Source of the DNA: Spirosoma sp. | GTDB taxonomy: Bacteria; Bacteroidota; Bacteroidia; Cytophagales; Spirosomataceae | Length of the DNA: 64,000 bases | Assembly: GCF_026391055.1 (NCBI RefSeq) | Contig: NZ_JAPLET010000009.1 | Span: forward strand, 281,151 to 345,150 | Direction of reading: 5' to 3' | Shown here: positions 43,163 through 51,769 of the stretch, piece after piece | Position numbering within the stretch: position 1 is the stretch's first letter | Layout: every line of letters begins with the position of its first letter | Program-made: the position numbers and the translations under genes | The notes under the pieces: generated by a model | Told to the model about the DNA's origin: nothing | The model's database searches: none | The model's input: the letters and a program-made list of their open reading frames with translations, nothing else

Positions 43163-44104
43163 ATGGAAACGCTCATAAACGGCTTACATCACGTTACGAC
43201 CCTTGCTGGCGATACACAACGAAACGTTGACTATTACACAGACATTCTTGGCTTACGTTTGGTAAAAAAGACCGTCAATTTCGACGCTCCGGATGTTTAC
43301 CATTTGTATTATGGAAACGAAACGGGTTCGCCCGGTACTATATTAACGTTTTTCCCTTACGGCAATTTGCCTCGTGGTCGGAAAGGCGTTGGTCAGCTTA
43401 CTTATACAGCTTTTTCGGCGCCTACGGCGTCACTCAGTTTCTGGATGGATCGATTGCATGAGCGGAATATTCCGTATGCTGGTCCTTACAAACGGTTCTC
43501 GGAAACGTATGTTCGCTTTGAGGATTTCGACGGTATGGGCATTGAGCTCGTCTTTACGGACGATGACCAACGTCCAGGTTGGGACAATGGCAGAATTCCT
43601 GCTGACTATGCGGTTCGGGGCTTTCATACTGTTACTCTGAACGAAGTTAACCCTGACCGGACGGTTAAACTTCTTACCGAAACCATGCAACACACGCTGG
43701 TAGGAGAGGAAGAAGGACGCTTCCGGTTCAAAGCGGGCGTTGGTGGCTCCGGTAACTATGTTGATGTATTGCATTCACCGAAAGATGTTCATGCCTTACA
43801 GGGAGCCGGTTCGGTTCACCACGTTGCTTTCTCTACAAATTCTGACGAGACACAGTTAATTATCCAGCAGCAGCTATCAGAATCTGGTTATCACGTCACT
43901 CCTGTTCAGGATCGGAACTACTTCAACAGCATTTATTTCCGGGAACCCGGTGGTATTCTGTTCGAGATAGCCACCAACCCTCCTGGGTTTACCGTCGATG
44001 AGCCTCTTGCTGAATTGGGAACAGCCTTAAAACTGCCCACTCAGTATGAATCTCGTCGGGCTCAACTTGAAGCTGAATTACCGACAATCAGTTTTAACTA
44101 TTAA
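43163..44104 (+). CDS. Ring-cleaving dioxygenase of the VOC superfamily (MhqO-like)
   Basis: A 313-residue protein with two vicinal-oxygen-chelate modules. The first opens with GLHHVTTLAGDTQRNVDYYT and contains the YFTDILGLRLVKKTVNF-like strand pattern. The second contains RGFHTVTLNEVNPD and GSVHHVAFST, with metal-binding His/Glu (FEIATNPPGF near the end). Related to Bacillus MhqO, a hydroquinone/catechol-cleaving dioxygenase. The next two genes, an MhqD-like hydrolase and a muconolactone-isomerase-like protein, support a catechol or quinone detoxification unit. Confidence 0.88.
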   Translation: METLINGLHHVTTLAGDTQRNVDYYTDILGLRLVKKTVNFDAPDVYHLYYGNETGSPGTILTFFPYGNLPRGRKGVGQLTYTAFSAPTASLSFWMDRLHERNIPYAGPYKRFSETYVRFEDFDGMGIELVFTDDDQRPGWDNGRIPADYAVRGFHTVTLNEVNPDRTVKLLTETMQHTLVGEEEGRFRFKAGVGGSGNYVDVLHSPKDVHALQGAGSVHHVAFSTNSDETQLIIQQQLSESGYHVTPVQDRNYFNSIYFREPGGILFEIATNPPGFTVDEPLAELGTALKLPTQYESRRAQLEAELPTISFNY

Positions 44105-44188
44105 TCAAACACTAAGGGGTACGGAGCGCACTTCAACTAGGGATCATTCAAAATCCTGTGTTCTCCTTACCTCCGTGTTTATTAGCTT

Positions 44189-44839
44189 ATGATACACAAT
44201 CCGAACAATATTCGTACAGCGGGTAAACCACTTGAAGAAGCCTCCAAAGTCATGATCATGGTTCATGGCCGGGGCGGTTCTGCGCGGGATATCCTGGCCC
44301 TATCCAATCATATTCAGGATAAAGACTTCGCTTTTGTGGCGCCCGAAGCGCAGGGGAACACGTGGTATCCTTATTCGTTTTTGCGGCCCATGAATGAAAA
44401 TGAGCCTTATTTATCGTCTGCTCTGGAAGTGTTGGCCAGCTTACGGGGAAAGCTTCAGGCCGATTTTAATTTTAAGCTACTGCAGATTTACTGGCTTGGT
44501 TTTTCGCAGGGAGCTTGCCTTATGCTGGAGTTCGTTGCCCGCCATGCTGCCGAGTATGGCGGTGTTTTCGGACTGAGCGGTGGAGTGATTGGTCCGGACG
44601 AAACGCCCCGTAACTACGAAGGTTCTATGGGTAAGACACCTGTTTTTCTGGGGTGTAGTGATGTAGATTCTCATGTTCCAAAAAAGCGTGTTCTGGAATC
44701 TGAGGCTATTTTTCAAGGATTAGGCGCCGACGTAATGACTAAATTGTATCCAAATTTTCCGCACAGCATTAACGAAGATGAGCTAAACATTGTTAATTTG
44801 CTGATAGCCGGAGACCAACCACGCCCGGCTATTATTTAA
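44189..44839 (+). CDS. Phospholipase/carboxylesterase family hydrolase (MhqD-like)
   Basis: A 216-residue alpha/beta hydrolase. The N-terminal MVHGRGGSARDILAL oxyanion region, the nucleophile elbow GFSQGACLML, the acid GCSDVDSHVP and His in FPHSINEDEL form the expected catalytic triad. It resembles Bacillus MhqD, which accompanies MhqO in quinone stress. It lies 85 bases after the dioxygenase gene and 5 bases before the next gene, so all three could be an operon. Confidence 0.88.
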   Translation: MIHNPNNIRTAGKPLEEASKVMIMVHGRGGSARDILALSNHIQDKDFAFVAPEAQGNTWYPYSFLRPMNENEPYLSSALEVLASLRGKLQADFNFKLLQIYWLGFSQGACLMLEFVARHAAEYGGVFGLSGGVIGPDETPRNYEGSMGKTPVFLGCSDVDSHVPKKRVLESEAIFQGLGADVMTKLYPNFPHSINEDELNIVNLLIAGDQPRPAII

Positions 44840-44844
44840 CGATA

Positions 44845-45147
44845 ATGCCTATGAGCCAATATATGGTTGAATTTGATCTTCCAACCGTGCTGGATGAAGG
44901 ATTCGAGAACCGGATTCCTGCCCAACAGCTCAAAGTGGAGGAATTAATGGAAAAAGGGTTCCTACTGTCATACTCGCTCTCTATTGACCGCCATAAACTT
45001 TGGTGCATTTTTAAAGCGGATTCAGAGTTGGAAGTGATGGAGTCAATTTCGGAATTTCCGCTCATTAAGTACATGACACCCATTATTACAGAGCTTATGT
45101 TTCATAATATGGTAGCGGCTCGCATTCCTCTTTTTTCCTTAAACTAA
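44845..45147 (+). CDS. Muconolactone delta-isomerase-like protein
   Basis: A 100-residue ferredoxin-like alpha/beta protein of the muconolactone-isomerase type. It has the family pattern: FDLPTVLDEGFENRIPAQQL, LMEKGFLLSYSLSIDRHKLW and a C-terminal ARIPLFSLN. A second ATG six bases downstream is possible. In aromatic degradation, muconolactone isomerase acts downstream of catechol cleavage. Placement after MhqO/MhqD-like genes fits the catechol/quinone theme. Biochemical role here is inference. Confidence 0.82.
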   Translation: MPMSQYMVEFDLPTVLDEGFENRIPAQQLKVEELMEKGFLLSYSLSIDRHKLWCIFKADSELEVMESISEFPLIKYMTPIITELMFHNMVAARIPLFSLN

Positions 45148-45155
45148 TTGCCTTT

Positions 45156-45181
45156 AAAACCTCCCATTGTGGAGGTTTTTT
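45156..45181 (+). terminator. Intrinsic terminator after the muconolactone-isomerase-like gene
   Basis: AAAACCTCC (45156-45164) pairs with GGAGGTTTT (45171-45179), with a 6-base loop and a T-run. It ends the catechol/quinone cluster. Confidence 0.85.
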
Positions 45182-45195
45182 GTTTGTCTAAATTG

Positions 45196-45203
45196 TACTT
45201 TTG
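45196..45203 (+). promoter_or_regulatory. Candidate -7 element for the barstar gene
   Basis: TACTTTTG fits TAnnTTTG, 13-16 bases after the preceding terminator. No good -33 TTG was found. It would give a leader of about 130 bases that contains an 8-bp GTAACCAG/CTGGTTAC hairpin and the parS-like palindrome. Confidence 0.4.
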
Positions 45204-45280
45204 CAAGTACGCTACATTCAAAATCACTTAAGTAACCAGGGTTTAACTGGTTACATACGATTATAACTGCTTGATTTTCA

Positions 45281-45294
45281 GTTTCACGTGAAAC
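45281..45294. promoter_or_regulatory. parS-like chromosome-segregation site
   Basis: GTTTCACGTGAAAC is a perfect 14-base palindrome equal to the core of the widely conserved ParB-binding site TGTTTCACGTGAAACA (14 of 16 positions). It lies in the leader region of the barstar gene, about 13 kb from the candidate origin. parA/parB are outside the window. Confidence 0.75.
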
Positions 45295-45336
45295 CTTGAC
45301 TTATCATACTTTCAAGCATTTCTTTATAAAAATCTC

Positions 45337-45783
45337 ATGACACCCAACATCCTCATTTGTCAGACTGAACGTGAATTAGAAGCCCATTTTGCGAACGACT
45401 TCATTGCGAACATCGACGGTAAACATGCCTTAACCCTCCGTCAGTTTTATGAAGAAATGGCCGACTTATTGGAAATACCAAACTTTGGGTTCACACTTGA
45501 AGCGCTAAATGAATCTTTGAATGACCTACAATGGCTGGAAGATGAACGGGTTGTTTTATACTTCACGAACACAAATGAATTCATCAGTAAAGAACGGGAC
45601 CCAGCTAAAATCAGCAGTGTATTGAGTATACTGGAGGCTACCGCCGAAGACTGGAAATGGGTAGACGATGATGAACCGCTTGACCGAAAAGAAATCATTA
45701 TCGTTTTTGAAGACAGCCCAAAAATTCGACAACTACTGGACGGAGAAAGCATGGCCTATGCCCATCTAGCCGAACTTAAATAA
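45337..45783 (+). CDS. Barstar-family protein, no toxin gene adjacent
   Basis: A 148-residue acidic cytoplasmic protein related to barstar (PF01337), the intracellular inhibitor of the ribonuclease barnase. Typical elements are IDGKHALTLRQFYEEMADLL, the LEIPNFGFTLEALNESLNDL helix where Asp/Trp sites line the inhibitor interface, and the C-terminal strand EIIIVFEDS. Neither neighbour encodes a barnase-like or other polymorphic-toxin nuclease, so this looks like an orphan immunity protein. A terminator follows immediately. Confidence 0.75.
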   Translation: MTPNILICQTERELEAHFANDFIANIDGKHALTLRQFYEEMADLLEIPNFGFTLEALNESLNDLQWLEDERVVLYFTNTNEFISKERDPAKISSVLSILEATAEDWKWVDDDEPLDRKEIIIVFEDSPKIRQLLDGESMAYAHLAELK

Positions 45784-45827
45784 CATCGAACGCAACAAAT
45801 TTTAAGTACCTGCTGTTACAGAATTGT

Positions 45828-45856
45828 GCCGCCGGAATGTAGTTCCAGCGGCTTTT
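45828..45856 (+). terminator. Intrinsic terminator after the barstar gene
   Basis: GCCGCcGGAA (45828-45837) and TTCCaGCGGC (45843-45852) form a stem with one mismatch, followed by TTTT. The mfd GTG start at 45858 begins 2 bases after it. Confidence 0.75.
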
Positions 45857-45857
45857 C

Positions 45858-48800
45858 GTGTGTGAATTACAACCTGACTTTCGTTTGAAACCTGATGAAT
45901 TAATCGGCCTTTACGCCGACGATAGTTTTATAAAACTGCTCGCTGAACCGTTTAGCCGCAAAGTATCGAGCGAGCCGAAACGGTTGCAGATCAAGGGTTT
46001 GTCCGGAAGCCTGGACGCAGTAGTGGCCTCAACGATTTTTAAGTCAGTGGGTGGAAATCACTTATACATACTGACGGATCGTGATGAGGCCGCATACTTC
46101 TTCAACGATCTGCAAAACTTGCTAACCCGGGAAGTGCTACTGTTCCCGATGTCGTACAAGAAGCCGTATCAGTACGAGGAAATTGAAAATGCCAATGTAC
46201 TGATGCGGGCGGAGGTGCTGAACAAGCTGAACCCCGCGCCCAAAGATGGATTGCTGATGGTAACGTACCCGGAAGCGTTATCTGAAAAGGTTATTAACAA
46301 GCGGTCGTTACAGGCGAATACGCTAACAATCCGGGTAGGCGAGAAGCTGGATACGCACTTTGTTTCTGAATTACTTCAGACATATGAGTTTGAGAAGACC
46401 GATTTTGTTTACGAAGCGGGTCAGTTTTCGGTACGTGGGGGCATCATTGACGTGTTTTCGTTCGCCAGCGAGTTCCCGTTCCGAATCGATCTGTTCGGTG
46501 ATGAAGTTGAGAGTATTCGAAAATTCAATCCGGAATCCCAACTATCGACAGATGCCGTTGACTTTATCAACGTAATTCCAAATATTCAGACAAAACTGGT
46601 TCAGGAAACTCGCGAGTCTTTTTTTGATTTTTTGCCAGAAGCCACAACGATCTGGGCAAAAGACGTTGAGTTTACGCTTGAGATCATCGAGAAAAACTTC
46701 GAAAAGGCAGAACAGAGTTTTGCTACAGTGGTGGGAAATAGTGGAGGCATTCAAATAGTTTCTGATCCGAATGCCTTGTTTGAAACACGGCGCACGTTCC
46801 TCAACGAACTGAAGCGGTATCAAACAGTTGAGTACGGCCGGAAATTTTACTTTAAAACAGAAGGTCGCCAGCAGTATCATTCCAAGCCTCAGCCGTCGTT
46901 TAACAAAGATTTTAAACGATTGATCGATACAATGGCTGATCTTCAGTCGAAGGGTTTTACCAACGTAATCGCAGCCGAATCGTTTAAGCAGCTGGATCGG
47001 TTGCGAACTATATTCGAAGAACTGGACCCGTTCGTAAAATTCCAGTCGATGAATGTAGGCCTACGGGAAGGATATATCGATGATGCCCTGAAAATTGCTT
47101 GTTTTACCGATCACCAGATTTTCGACCGATACTACAAATACCGCGTTCAGGATAAGTTCTCAAAATCAAAAGCACTTACACTTCGTGAGTTAAAGACGCT
47201 TCAACCGGGAGACTATGTTACGCACGTTGACTACGGTATCGGTCGGTTTGCAGGTCTTGAAAAAGTAGATCATGGCGGTAACGAACAGGAGGCTATTCGG
47301 CTTATTTACCGCGACAATGATATATTGCTCGTTAGTATTCATAGCCTTCATAAAATAGCCAAATACAGCGGCCGGGAAGGTGGTCCGCCAACCATGAGCA
47401 AACTTGGTTCGCAGGAATGGGAACAGAAAAAGTCTCGTATTCGGAAGCAGGTAAAAGATATTGCGCGAGAATTGATTGCCCTGTACGCAAAACGCCGAAC
47501 AGCACCCGGTTATGCCTACAGCCGCGATAGTTTTCTGCAAGCTGAGCTTGAGTCGTCGTTCCTTTATGAAGACACACCAGACCAGGCCAAGGCAACGAAC
47601 GACGTCAAAGATGACATGGAACGTCCGCACCCGATGGATCGGCTAGTATGTGGCGACGTGGGCTTTGGCAAGACTGAAATCGCGATTCGGGCCGCTTTTA
47701 AAGCGGTTACGGACAATAAGCAGGTAGCCGTTTTGGTTCCTACGACCATCCTGGCTATGCAGCATTTCAAGACGTTTTCGGAGCGAATGGCCGACTTTCC
47801 GGTCAAGATCGAATACATTAACCGATTTAGAACGGCTGGTCAGATAAAAGAGATTTTAAAAGGGGTCAGTTCGGGCGAAATTGGTATCCTGATCGGTACA
47901 CACAGGATTGTAAACAAAGACATCAAATTTAAAGACTTGGGCCTTCTTGTCATTGACGAGGAACAGAAATTTGGTGTAAAGACTAAAGATCGGCTGAAAG
48001 AAATGCGGGTGGAAGTAGACGTACTCACGCTTACAGCTACTCCTATTCCGCGTACATTACACTTCTCGCTGATGGGTGCTCGGGATTTGTCGGTCATTGC
48101 AACACCTCCGCCAAACCGCCAGCCCGTAACTACAGAAGTTCATGCATTCAATGAAGCTATTATTCGGGATGCCGTAAGTACGGAAGTTAGACGGGGTGGT
48201 CAGGTCTTTTTCGTTCATAACCGGGTCAATGATATTGAGTCGATCGGTAACCTGATCATGCGCCTAGTTCCTGAAGCCCGCATTGGCGTTGCACATGGTC
48301 AGATGGATGGTGAGCGGCTAGAGCGAATTATGACTCGATTTATCGAAGGTGATTATGACGTACTCATCTCGACAAATATCATTGAATCGGGGCTCGATAT
48401 TCCCAATGCAAACACGATTCTGATCAATAATGCGCATTACTTTGGTTTGTCGGACCTGCACCAGATGCGGGGTAGGGTAGGGCGTTCTAACCGAAAGGCA
48501 TTTTGTTACCTGCTTACACCACCGCCTTCTGTGCTCACCGCAGATGCGCGAAAGCGGCTTCAGACCCTGGAAGATTTTTCGGATTTAGGTGAGGGTTTCA
48601 AAATTGCCATGCGCGACTTAGACATTCGTGGAGCGGGCAATCTACTTGGCGCAGAACAGAGTGGGTTTGTGAATGACCTTGGGTTTGAAATGTACCATAA
48701 AGTACTAGATGAAGCAGTTCAGGAGTTGCGAGAAAGTGAGTTTAAAGACCTGTTTGAAACAAAGCCGGGTGATTTGAAACTATCACTTCCAGATACAGTT

Positions 48801-49238
48801 ATTGAGACTGATTTACAGGTTGTTATTCCGGAGAAATACGTATCGAATATTTCGGAGCGATTAGCGTTATATACTCGCCTGGATAGTCTTCAGAACGATA
48901 ATGAGTTACAGGCATTTAGGCAGGAAGTCATTGACCGGTTCGGCCCGATGCCTGAGGAGGTTGAAAACCTGATTAAAATGGTAAATGTTCGCTGGAAGGC
49001 CGAGCAATTATACCTTGAAAAACTGACCCTTAAGAATAATATCATGAAAGGATACTTCGTTTCTAACGGGAACGATGAGTTCTTTAAATCGGACCAGTTT
49101 GGCAAGGTAATTGAGTACATCAAGCGAAACCCAACTAAAAGTTCATTAAAAGAGTCAAAGGGAAGGCCAATTATTACGCATTCAGACGTTTATTCCGTCG
49201 AGCAATTAGGCGAAATAATGGGCGCATTGACAAATTAA
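45858..49238 (+). CDS. mfd: Transcription-repair coupling factor
   Basis: A 1126-residue translocase that removes stalled RNA polymerase at DNA lesions and recruits UvrA. UvrB-like N-terminal domains are followed by the RNA-polymerase interaction domain and a RecG-like translocase. The Walker A motif is CGDVGFGKTEIAIRAAFKA, motif II is VIDEEQKFGVKTKDR and the later ATPase motifs are TATPIPRTLHFSLMGARDL and QMRGRVGRSN. GTG at 45858 is the apparent start; no better upstream start exists because a terminator lies just before it. A TTG at 45885 is possible. gldJ follows 39 bases downstream. Confidence 0.95.
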   Translation: MCELQPDFRLKPDELIGLYADDSFIKLLAEPFSRKVSSEPKRLQIKGLSGSLDAVVASTIFKSVGGNHLYILTDRDEAAYFFNDLQNLLTREVLLFPMSYKKPYQYEEIENANVLMRAEVLNKLNPAPKDGLLMVTYPEALSEKVINKRSLQANTLTIRVGEKLDTHFVSELLQTYEFEKTDFVYEAGQFSVRGGIIDVFSFASEFPFRIDLFGDEVESIRKFNPESQLSTDAVDFINVIPNIQTKLVQETRESFFDFLPEATTIWAKDVEFTLEIIEKNFEKAEQSFATVVGNSGGIQIVSDPNALFETRRTFLNELKRYQTVEYGRKFYFKTEGRQQYHSKPQPSFNKDFKRLIDTMADLQSKGFTNVIAAESFKQLDRLRTIFEELDPFVKFQSMNVGLREGYIDDALKIACFTDHQIFDRYYKYRVQDKFSKSKALTLRELKTLQPGDYVTHVDYGIGRFAGLEKVDHGGNEQEAIRLIYRDNDILLVSIHSLHKIAKYSGREGGPPTMSKLGSQEWEQKKSRIRKQVKDIARELIALYAKRRTAPGYAYSRDSFLQAELESSFLYEDTPDQAKATNDVKDDMERPHPMDRLVCGDVGFGKTEIAIRAAFKAVTDNKQVAVLVPTTILAMQHFKTFSERMADFPVKIEYINRFRTAGQIKEILKGVSSGEIGILIGTHRIVNKDIKFKDLGLLVIDEEQKFGVKTKDRLKEMRVEVDVLTLTATPIPRTLHFSLMGARDLSVIATPPPNRQPVTTEVHAFNEAIIRDAVSTEVRRGGQVFFVHNRVNDIESIGNLIMRLVPEARIGVAHGQMDGERLERIMTRFIEGDYDVLISTNIIESGLDIPNANTILINNAHYFGLSDLHQMRGRVGRSNRKAFCYLLTPPPSVLTADARKRLQTLEDFSDLGEGFKIAMRDLDIRGAGNLLGAEQSGFVNDLGFEMYHKVLDEAVQELRESEFKDLFETKPGDLKLSLPDTVIETDLQVVIPEKYVSNISERLALYTRLDSLQNDNELQAFRQEVIDRFGPMPEEVENLIKMVNVRWKAEQLYLEKLTLKNNIMKGYFVSNGNDEFFKSDQFGKVIEYIKRNPTKSSLKESKGRPIITHSDVYSVEQLGEIMGALTN

Positions 49239-49277
49239 TTACGATTTTTGCACCTACGTTTTACACAAAATAGAACA

Positions 49278-50540
49278 ATGATTCAAAAGTATCACCTGCA
49301 ACGAGCGGCTTTTGTGCTGCTGGCAACGGCGGCCCTGGCATCTTGTAAGTCCAAGCACCCGACCAGTGTGCAGCCCGGTAAGAAGAGTACGGCGACGGGG
49401 ATTGCTTACAACCAGAAGGAAGGTTTCCAGGTAAAGAAATTTGCAGGACAGAAAGCCGGTCCAAACCTTGTTTTTATTGAAGGTGGCCGCTTTACAATGG
49501 GAGCGCTCGAAGAGGATGTAATGAATAGCCGCGATAACCGTGAGCGTACCGTTTCCATTCAGTCTTTCTATATGGATGAAACAGAGATGGCCAATGTTCA
49601 CTATCTGGAATACCTGAACGCCATTTCTCGCGATTCATCCGAAGAAGTCGTTAAAGCAGCTTTGCCCGACACTACAGTTTGGGCAAACCCCCTGTCTTTT
49701 AATGACTCTTATGTTACGCAGTATTTACGGTACCCGGCGTTCCGCTATTATCCAGTTGTTGGTGTATCGTGGGTACAAGCCAGTGATTATGCAGTATGGC
49801 GGTCAAACGCTGTAAATAACGAGTTAGCCAAAGGTGGTGCACCAAAGAAAAAGGGGGGCGGTTTCTCGCTTAAGCGTAAATCTAAAGCCGAAGCTGAACC
49901 TGCACTAGCTGAAGCAACGGCGTCAACATCTGCGGCTAAACCAAGTCTGGAAAGCGGTTTAGTTTTACCTGATTATCGCCTTCCAACGGAAGCTGAATGG
50001 GAGTATGCAGCGAAAGCCCTCATAGGCACGCAATATATGGACGAGAATCAAATCAATCAGCGGATATACCCCTGGGATGGTTCTTCGGTACGTAACCCCA
50101 AGAAAGGCCGGAAACAGGGCCAAATGCTAGCTAACTTCAAGCGGGGCCGGGGTGACTACGCTGGTATCGCAGGTCGTTCGAACGATGGTGCTATCATCAC
50201 AGCTGAAATTTATGCTTATCCAGCCAACGATTTCGGGCTTTACAACATGGCCGGCAACGTTAATGAGTGGGTATATGACGTGTATCGTCCTTTATCTTAT
50301 CAAGATGTAAACGATCTGAACCCGATTCGTCGGAATGGTTATCTTGATGATTCAAAAAATTACGATACCAAGAACAAACAGTCTTTAATTGATGATAAAC
50401 TTCGCGTTTATAAAGGCGGTTCCTGGAATGATGTAGCCTACTGGTTATCGCCTGGTACGCGCCGATTCCTGGATCAGGATTCTGCTACTGCGATGATTGG
50501 CTTCCGATGCGCTATGATTGGTGTCGGCCGGAACAAGTAA
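49278..50540 (+). CDS. gldJ: Gliding motility lipoprotein GldJ
   Basis: A 420-residue lipoprotein from the ATG at 49278 (leader ending ALASCKS). The mature part is a formylglycine-generating-enzyme/sulfatase-modifying-factor-like fold typical of GldJ: FIEGGRFTMGALEEDVM, SFYMDETEMANVHYLEYLN, ALPDTTVW, YLRYPAFRYYPVVGVSW, DYRLPTEAEWEYAAKALIG, NMAGNVNEWVYDVYRPL and a final GFRCAMIG. A Lys/Ala/Glu-rich insert (about 195-225) is lower in complexity. GldJ is essential for gliding motility and type IX secretion in Flavobacterium. I infer the same here; other gld genes are outside the window. Confidence 0.88.
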   Translation: MIQKYHLQRAAFVLLATAALASCKSKHPTSVQPGKKSTATGIAYNQKEGFQVKKFAGQKAGPNLVFIEGGRFTMGALEEDVMNSRDNRERTVSIQSFYMDETEMANVHYLEYLNAISRDSSEEVVKAALPDTTVWANPLSFNDSYVTQYLRYPAFRYYPVVGVSWVQASDYAVWRSNAVNNELAKGGAPKKKGGGFSLKRKSKAEAEPALAEATASTSAAKPSLESGLVLPDYRLPTEAEWEYAAKALIGTQYMDENQINQRIYPWDGSSVRNPKKGRKQGQMLANFKRGRGDYAGIAGRSNDGAIITAEIYAYPANDFGLYNMAGNVNEWVYDVYRPLSYQDVNDLNPIRRNGYLDDSKNYDTKNKQSLIDDKLRVYKGGSWNDVAYWLSPGTRRFLDQDSATAMIGFRCAMIGVGRNK

Positions 50541-50555
50541 ACGTTGACAACTAAG

Positions 50556-50593
50556 TAAAAAGCGGGCAACTTTTAGGAGTTGCCCGCTTTTTA
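50556..50593. terminator. Bidirectional terminator between gldJ and comF
   Basis: TAAAAAGCGGGCAACT (50556-50571) pairs with AGTTGCCCGCTTTTTA (50578-50593), 16 bp and a 6-base loop. A/T runs on both sides allow termination from either direction. It sits in the 89-base gap between the two convergent stops. Confidence 0.9.
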
Positions 50594-50629
50594 TTTTTCA
50601 CATTATCTCCTGCTAATCAAACAATTCAC

Positions 50630-51349
50630 TTACCTATTTACGGCTGCCAGCGTTATAAATCCGACAGATTTACAACCCGATTTAAGAAGTTCAACAGCAC
50701 AAGCTTCCAGGGTTGCCCCTGTGGTAAGAACATCATCGACGAGGGCAATATTTTTACCGCTTACCTTGCTAGCGTCTTGAACAGAAAAAACTGTTTTAAC
50801 ATTTTCCCAGCGTTGCAGTCGATTCTTTCGAGTCTGTGAATCCTTAAATTTCCGGCATATTAAAACATCTTCAGCAACGGGTATGTTAAGGGCTTCAGAG
50901 AGTCCTTTTGCAATCCAATCTGCCTGATTGTAACCGCGTTGCCGCAAGCGGCTCTTGTGTAAAGGAACGCCGATAAAAAGATCTACTTCTGTCAGTAGTT
51001 CACTTTCACTCGCCAACTGATATCCATACCAACAGCCTATTTCTTTAGCGACTTCTTTTTGCCCCTTGTACTTTATTTTATGTATTAATTTCTGGACAAT
51101 TCCCCCTTTTTTAAAATACACAAATGATGTTACAAAACGAACAGGCACTTTTCCGGCAAACTTATTGAGGAGATTGTCATTATACGGCTTCCTATGCTGA
51201 TACGTTTCGGGAAGATTGATTCGGCATTTTGTACACAACACCCCTTCATTAAATCCGAGCGATTTAGCACAGCCCACACACAGAGTTGGATAGAGCAGAT
51301 CGACAAAATCGGCAAACAGTAGATAAATTCTTTGAACGGCGGGATGCAT
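50630..51349 (-). CDS. comF: ComF family phosphoribosyltransferase-like protein
   Basis: A 239-residue protein with a four-Cys zinc ribbon at the N-terminus (C24, C27, C39, C42) and a phosphoribosyltransferase domain. The PRPP-loop is IALVDDVLTTGATLEACAVE; a GVPLHKSRLRQRGYNQAD block precedes it. ComF is associated with DNA uptake and single-stranded DNA handling in naturally competent bacteria. Other competence genes are not seen here. It is divergent from the 117-residue hypothetical gene. Confidence 0.9.
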   Translation of the reverse strand: MHPAVQRIYLLFADFVDLLYPTLCVGCAKSLGFNEGVLCTKCRINLPETYQHRKPYNDNLLNKFAGKVPVRFVTSFVYFKKGGIVQKLIHKIKYKGQKEVAKEIGCWYGYQLASESELLTEVDLFIGVPLHKSRLRQRGYNQADWIAKGLSEALNIPVAEDVLICRKFKDSQTRKNRLQRWENVKTVFSVQDASKVSGKNIALVDDVLTTGATLEACAVELLKSGCKSVGFITLAAVNR

Positions 51350-51397
51350 TCGTTTGATAAGATAAAACGTTGTAATTTAGGAAGAAGAATAAAAATT

Positions 51398-51751
51398 ATG
51401 GCTGCAGAAATGGAAAACAGTCTCGATAATCAGTGGGATGAATTACTTGATCAGTTACAGGCACTTGTTGGAAAACGCCCTGCTGATCTTAATTCCGTTC
51501 TCTTCCTGATTGGTGTACAGGAATTAGGAACAGGTCCCAAACGCTTTTCGAAAGAAGCTAAGCAAGATCTAATGCACATTGCTGTTTGCCGAGTCCTTAG
51601 CACAAAAGGTTACTACATATTTGAAGGTCATGATAAAGATGGATGGCCTCAATGGACGTTGGCAAAGCCAATCCCACATGGGGACTTATTGGCCCAGGAG
51701 ATTTTTTTGAAACAACACGTTATTCAGTACTTCGAGTCTCTATTTGTTTAA
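51398..51751 (+). CDS. Conserved hypothetical protein
   Basis: A 117-residue soluble protein from the ATG at 51398; the frame extends upstream to 51332, but that region overlaps the start of the comF gene on the other strand. Acidic N-terminal helix (NSLDNQWDELLDQLQALVG), then VLFLIGVQELGTGPKRFSKEAKQDLMHIAVCRVLSTKGYYIFEG (two blocks). I recognise it only as a conserved protein of Cytophagales, from memory, and cannot assign a function. It is 18 bases upstream of the DUF4175 gene. Confidence 0.7.
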   Translation: MAAEMENSLDNQWDELLDQLQALVGKRPADLNSVLFLIGVQELGTGPKRFSKEAKQDLMHIAVCRVLSTKGYYIFEGHDKDGWPQWTLAKPIPHGDLLAQEIFLKQHVIQYFESLFV

Positions 51752-51769
51752 CTGCTCAATCTGAATTCT

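Noticed and set aside
44105..44188. Spacer between the VOC dioxygenase and hydrolase genes as a copy of the 14.2-kb repeat
   Set aside because: Only short, weak resemblance (CTCCGTGTTT-like) and no arms.
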